Assembly (NCBI RefSeq): GCF_036785885.1 | Contig: NC_092323.1 | Span: 28,652,501 to 28,716,500, forward strand | Origin: Coffea arabica | Taxonomy: Eukaryota; Streptophyta; Magnoliopsida; Gentianales; Rubiaceae | Length of the DNA stretch: 64,000 bases | Direction of reading: 5' to 3' | In this document: in pieces, positions 59,028-64,000 of the stretch | How the letters are laid out: every line of letters starts with the position of its first letter | Position numbering within the stretch: position 1 is the first letter of the stretch | Translations under genes and position numbers: made by a program | Notes under the pieces: model-generated | Told to the model about the DNA's origin: nothing | The model's input: the letters and a program-made list of their open reading frames with translations, nothing else | Databases searched by the model: none

Positions 59028-62000
59028 GTTTTTTTTAAAACAGATATATTCATCCATTCTAAATTTCAATCACGTTCACTATTCTTCAAAGTAGAGTAAT
59101 TCAATTATACTACCGGAAAAAAAACTACTAACCTTTTTTTTAGGCAGAACCCAGTTAACGGGGGGAGGGTAGCCAGCCCTATATTTTATTAATAAATGTG
59201 AGATTTACATCGACAAAATTAGACTAAATAGTGAAATAAAAGATACAGCAGAAGATCCATTTCACGCTGACACTAGTAGCATTCTTGGACATGCTTGGCG
59301 ATCGAGACGCATCGCCACTTTCACTTTGTCAGGAAGAACCGTGGTTGAGTCACAAAACTGTTGTTCCCCCAGTTGTAGGGAAGCCAGCGCATCTACCACG
59401 GAATTAGTTTCGCGAAACACCTGAAATAGAGACTCATTCACTAGGCTAAAGTAGTGTCTAATCTCTCGCAATACGTTGCACAGCGGCCACAACGTCAAAA
59501 CATACTAAGTGAACAAGCACCTTAGAGTCCAATTCAACAACTAAAGAGCTAACTTCCCGATCAACACACATTTTCAAACGAACCAATAGCGATAGTGCCT
59601 CCACCGACAACACATCCAACTTTCCAAACTCCTTATAGTAAGCAAAGACCATCTTCCTACAATGGTCTCACAGGATCCCTCCTCCCGCCACCCTACCATT
59701 GAGGACACTTGCATTAGAGTTGAGTTTGAGCCACCCCAACAATGGCTTACTCCACAATACTAGTTCCACTCTTGTTCTTCGCCTCGTAGAGTTGCAAAAG
59801 GCTGCTCATGGGCAATCCCGATCACCCGCAAAGGAGGCCGTAGAGAACAAGCGACCCCTATCCATCTAGCCTAAGAAATCCTCAATCTGAAATATAACTT
59901 GATTTGAAGTGAAGGAACCTACTTGAAACCTTGCCAAGTTCCGACTCTTCCAAATGAACTAGAGAACTAACAGTGGAATAAGAGCCTGCACATGTCAAGT
60001 CGAAACTTTTGGAAGGGAGAGGAGTTGGTGATTCAACATAGAAGCGACACCAGTCACATTAGTAGGAAGTAACCCAAAAACCTTGAAGAAGTGATCCCAT
60101 ACCACTCTAGCCACCGTACCATACAGGAATAGGTGATTTACTGTTTCCTGCTATCGCAGACAACAATTACACATGAAGCATATTGCTAATCCCTTGCCCT
60201 GCAGAACAGCATCTAGAGGAAGCCACATTCGCAACAGACGCCAGGTCAAAAAGGAGACTTTTAATGGCACTAGCGAGCTCCACACATAGCAGTCAGTCAA
60301 AGAAATGTTCCGCTTCTGTTGAATCTCCTCCCATGCTGAAGACACTATAAAATCTCCATTGGGTGATAGTAACCAAACCATAGCATTGTCTTGATCAGGA
60401 GAAATGTATTTTAGTGATCCATTGCACCATGGAATCTGGAACCCACTCCCTAAGCCGAAAAATATTCCATCCATGAGTCGTAAAAAATTCCCCCACAAGA
60501 AAATGAGGAGGATTAGTCACTCCCAACTCCTGTGCCAGAGGCAAGTCCCACACCAGATGTCATACCAAAAGTTGACAAGACCCTTTCCTAAACACCACTG
60601 TATTCGCGACTCTGTGAAATATCGAACAACTAACAGGCGCCTCCAGGAAGCTGGTGATCAATCCATCGTAACAATTGATGGATACGCTCCCTTAATGTAC
60701 TTTTCATGCATAAAGTCTACCCATATCGAAACCTTCTTGCGTAATCGCCACCATGACTTACATGCGAATGCCTTAGTAGTATCATGAAAGGAACGAACAC
60801 CTAGACTACCTTCCTACATTGGGAAGCATGATTTCTCCCACACTGCCCAATGCACCCGCCTGGATTCAATATTTAAATCCCATAGGAATGAATTACAAAT
60901 CCTACCTCAAGTGACCAAAATAGATTTTGGAGGACAGACTGCTTACAATAGAAACAACGGAATTGAGCTAAGCACATACCTGAGCAAGATTATCTTTCCA
61001 CCCATACCCAATAATTTCAAGCTCCAATGAAATAGTTGTGCACGAATCTTTGGCAGAAGAGGATCGAAAATTACAGCACCCATCTTGTCGTGGACTAATG
61101 GCACCCGTAGATATTTCATCGGGAAAGGCTGCTTGTGAAGGCCTAGCACCGCACCTACTAATCTACACTGATCCTCGAACATTTTGGAGGATGCTAGGAA
61201 AGCACTTTTCCCAACATTGGCCTTCTGCCCGAATGCTTTTTGTACAGAAGGAGAAAATCTCATAATGATAATAGACAACTATTTGAGCAATGGGTGAAAA
61301 TTATTGTATCATCAGCAAAAGCCAGATAAGGTACCTTGACACCGGTCGAAACATAACACCTGTCAACGTGGTTATGGCAGAGCATCTGAATACCACAACC
61401 AAGAAATTAAGCTACGAAAAGAAAACGTGCCGGTGATAGTGGGTCTCCCTGGCGCACCCCCCTTCTAGACTTAAAATATCCAACTAGCTGGCAATTAACC
61501 AGCACTAAAAAACACGAATTAGAGAAAGTTCTGAAAAATAGGTCTACTATAACTTCTTAAAGCTACGAAGCATGAAAAGGAGGAAGGGCCACTTGACTCT
61601 GTCATACGCTTTCTCCATGTCGAGCTTGATAATCAAAATTCGGATGTGACAATCTCCTATCCAAATCCAACACTAGCTCTTACGCTAGTAAAATATTTTA
61701 TCCATTATTCCCCTCTCAAGTACAAAGCCCGTTTGCCATGGTGAGATTAACCTAGGCAGCAAACCTCGCAACCTATTGGCCAAGATATTCGAAATAATTT
61801 TCAAGCTAACATGAAAAGGACTAATTGGCTTGAAGTCCTTCCACTGGAAAGTCCACTCCACCTTTGGGAGTAGCACTATAAGTGCACTAGAAAACCCCCG
61901 AGGCTGGCCAATCCATTTAAAAAGGTCTTGAACTGCCACCAACAAATCCCTTTTAATTATCTCCCAGCAATGTTGGTAGAGCCCCACACCGAACCCATCC

Positions 62001-62222
62001 AGGCCGGGAGCACTATTCGCATCCATAGAGAAAACCATGGACCAAAGCTCATCCAAATCCAATAGTTTTTGAATCAGTTCATCATCCGACGGATTAACCT
62101 TGGGCAACTCAAAAGACAGTGCAGAAGGTGAAACATACCCATTCAACTGGAACAATTCCCAAAAAAAACCTCACCACAGAGTCCTCTATATCATCAACAA
62201 CATGTAACCAGCCCAACGATGC
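59028..62222 (-). mobile_element. 5'-truncated L1 LINE with 14-bp target duplication
   Basis: Flanked by AGAGCATGTCTATG at 59014-59027 and 62223-62236, with poly(T) right after the left copy, so it is a minus-strand insertion ending in poly(A). It carries ORF2 from the RT N-terminal part to RNase H. The target was the conserved CCTAAGAGCAT block of the surrounding LTR, intact at 36170. A second poly(A)-like run at 59134-59141 suggests the tail includes about 95 extra bases. Confidence 0.92.
59262..62155 (-). pseudogene. LINE ORF2 remains: reverse transcriptase, zf-RVT, RNase H
   Basis: Fragments of L1 ORF2, which nicks the target and copies LINE RNA in place. In coding order on the minus strand: RT fingers at 62155-61685 (SAPGLDGFG, SLKIISNILANRL, WQTGFVLERGIMD); RQGD motif near 61457; catalytic AFADD at 61322-61308; thumb and connection at 61278-60943 (FPMKYLRVPLVHDKMGA, WSLKLLGMGGKIILL); zf-RVT near 60300-60151 (WSSLVPLKVSFLTWRLL); and RNase H-type domain at 59652-59262 (FGKLDVLSVEALSLL, VELDSKVLVHLV, FRETNSVVDALASLQL). 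The N-terminal endonuclease is absent, lost by 5' truncation. Frame changes and stops separate the pieces, so no active enzyme is made. Confidence 0.88.
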
Positions 62223-63206
62223 AGAGCATGTCTATGATGGCCAATTAAAAACATGTAATTAAATCAAGATAGATAAATCAAGGCAAAAACTAAGAAATTA
62301 AACTGGAAAAATGAATCAAATTCCTTTATAAAAATCCTAACCCTAGAAACAATTTAGCTCGACATGATTTGAAAATTATAACCATGGATTCAAAGAGTTG
62401 GTACAAACACAAGAAAAAGAGTAAGAAAACTCCTCAGTTAACCCCTATTTAGAGCTTCTTGAAGATATATCTTAAACAGGGTAGGAATAAGCTTTATTAG
62501 ACTCAAAAAATCATGTTTCAACACTTTTTTTTCAAGGAAGACCGCCTAATGTCTAGCACCAGTCATTAGGCCAAGCTCAGAACATAAAAGAATTTGGAGA
62601 GGTCTAGCACAAAGTCATTTGGGATGTCTAGCGCTGGTCATAGATTCGTCTCCAAATCAGTAGTGATTTGCACACAGATCATTTTTGGAGCCAAAAAAAC
62701 CATTAATAAGGCTGAATTAGTTCTTGTTCAAACATGGAATTAGCTTTCCAACGTTGCAAGAATAAAGTCATTTGGAGGTCGGGATTCTGAGATATGCCCA
62801 AAATATTGAGACCCAGTCGTAAGAGCATTGCAGTGCAACTATACTTCAGTAATTTGGAGTTTTGACCATGAAAAGGTGAGAACTGGACTTTGATGTCTGC
62901 AAGATTTGTAGATCATTCTCTTATCTTTAAATTGAATCAAGAATCATCTTAATCTGATTTGTGTAGCTCAAGTCATTGCAAAAATACTGAAATATGTCAT
63001 TCCTACAAAATCTCTTTCTCTTGACTTTTGCCTCTTTCATTACTTCTTCATGCCACGTTTTTGTCCATTTGCCCTCCAATTAAGTTTTTCACCTATTAAA
63101 GTAATATAAGAACAAAATTAAATAGTTTCTACTCAAGATAAAACTCAAATAACAAAGTTAACTAGTGACTTATACCTATAAATACACTACAATTTACACC
63201 CTATCA

Positions 63207-64000
63207 AATAATGCTGTAGGAAGAATTTTGGCTCAACTCTAGAAAAGAACATAAACTAACAATTGATTTTTCTATAAACTCAATCCTACTTTCTCATTAG
63301 ATTTCAAGAAATTTACAGACCTTGCAATTTGTGTTACAAGATGATTAGACTTGGTTACCAAGAAAATTTCGAAGAACTACTTGCTATCAATTATGCAAGG
63401 TTTAGAATCTAGGAGAAAGAAATAGACAGTCTTGTATAAAGTACAAGAGCGGTATTAATTACTTAGTAACCCCTTACTATCATATTGATGTTATGTGATG
63501 CAATAGCAATGAGATTTTCCCCGTTTAGATACATAAATGAGATAGGAAATTCTATCAACATTAGACAATGGTCTTGCTTTCTATAATGAAAATATGCAGC
63601 AAGCTAGGAAGTAATCAATTTTCTGGTAATTGATGTGTAAGAAATAGGGATTACCTGCTCAGCAAAAAACTGATCATTATGTATGAGGATCTACTCCTCT
63701 ACTTACTTTCATCGACAGAAGATAGAAGGAGTTCTCCTATTCCATAGAGATTCCTGAATGTTTTATAAAATAGAAATTATTCAGTAGAAAAAGAATTGTC
63801 CAAGTTTTCAACATACGGCATTCAGTTGGTCATATATATTTGATAGCTAACAAGGATATTTGGATTCAACGTCATTAACTTTAAAATCAGATAAAGCCCA
63901 CATACATTCTAGAGCCTAATATCATTGTATCTCATAGTTTTAATGCAACAGGTTGATCATTATACTGTTTAGCAGAACAATAAAAAAAATGAATTGAATA
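63207..64000. other. AT-rich flank, nothing recognised
   Basis: No open frame of note, repeat end or RNA gene seen in the last 794 bases. Confidence 0.55.

Larger units (their letters stand above)
58396..63206. mobile_element. LTR of the 35667 family (1.60 kb net), split by a LINE
   Basis: Starts TGATCGACCAATTCC and ends CCCTATCA, the same ends as 35667-38941. Net length without the LINE is 1602 bases. The flanks (ATGAT left, AATAA right) do not form a clear duplication, so the boundaries rest on similarity alone. Past 62237 it gives the uninterrupted sequence used to verify the Helitron insertion at 36974. Confidence 0.72.

Overview
This is a transposable-element graveyard from a large plant nuclear genome, most likely a eudicot. 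I found no ordinary host gene. The organism is inferred from GT-AG introns, a plant Helitron with an RPA-like gene, a Sirevirus (Ty1/copia), a CRM-like Ty3/gypsy element, plant L1 LINEs with DUF4283 / zf-RVT / RNase H domains, and hAT and Mutator-type elements. The species cannot be named from sequence alone.

Layout. (1) About 1630-14954: an autonomous-type Helitron with an intron-containing Rep-helicase gene (6329-12414) and a separate RPA-like single-strand DNA-binding gene (12582-14756). It ends in a hairpin plus CTAG. A 3.47 kb solo LTR (1932-5397, 5-bp duplication AATAT) sits in a minisatellite near its proposed 5' end. (2) 15701-27211: a nest of four levels of insertion. An LTR of about 1.7 kb net length was hit by a hAT element (15977-17381, 8-bp duplication) and by a related LTR (17664-26003). 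That LTR was hit by a 3.7 kb solo LTR (18098-24556), which was hit by a 2.76 kb solo LTR (21317-24072). (3) 27330-35164: a complete but decayed CRM-like Ty3/gypsy element with two 698-bp LTRs; its reading frame runs into the LTR. (4) 35667-38941: a solo LTR split by a non-autonomous Helitron (36974-38637). (5) 38976-41029: a Mutator-like element with 9-bp duplication, its right inverted repeat split by a truncated LINE. (6) 42436-53196: LINE ORF1 remains split by a young Sirevirus (43054-53042, minus strand, nearly identical LTRs, gag-pol plus a third ORF). (7) 53205-56499: the gag, leader and 5' LTR of a minus-strand gypsy element. (8) 58396-63206: another LTR of the 35667 family, split by a 5'-truncated L1 LINE (59028-62222) with a 14-bp duplication.

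How the parts relate. Within each element, coding regions form the usual mobility module: HUH/Y2 Rep plus PIF1 helicase plus RPA for rolling-circle movement; gag-protease-integrase-RT-RNase H for LTR elements; ORF1 and RT-RNase H for LINEs. Nearly every element here is decayed. The Sirevirus is youngest by LTR similarity. Much of the decay looks like C-to-T / G-to-A change, as expected for methylated silenced DNA. Target duplications and empty-site paralogues give an explicit order of insertion. All element boundaries and repeat matches were read by eye and not computed.
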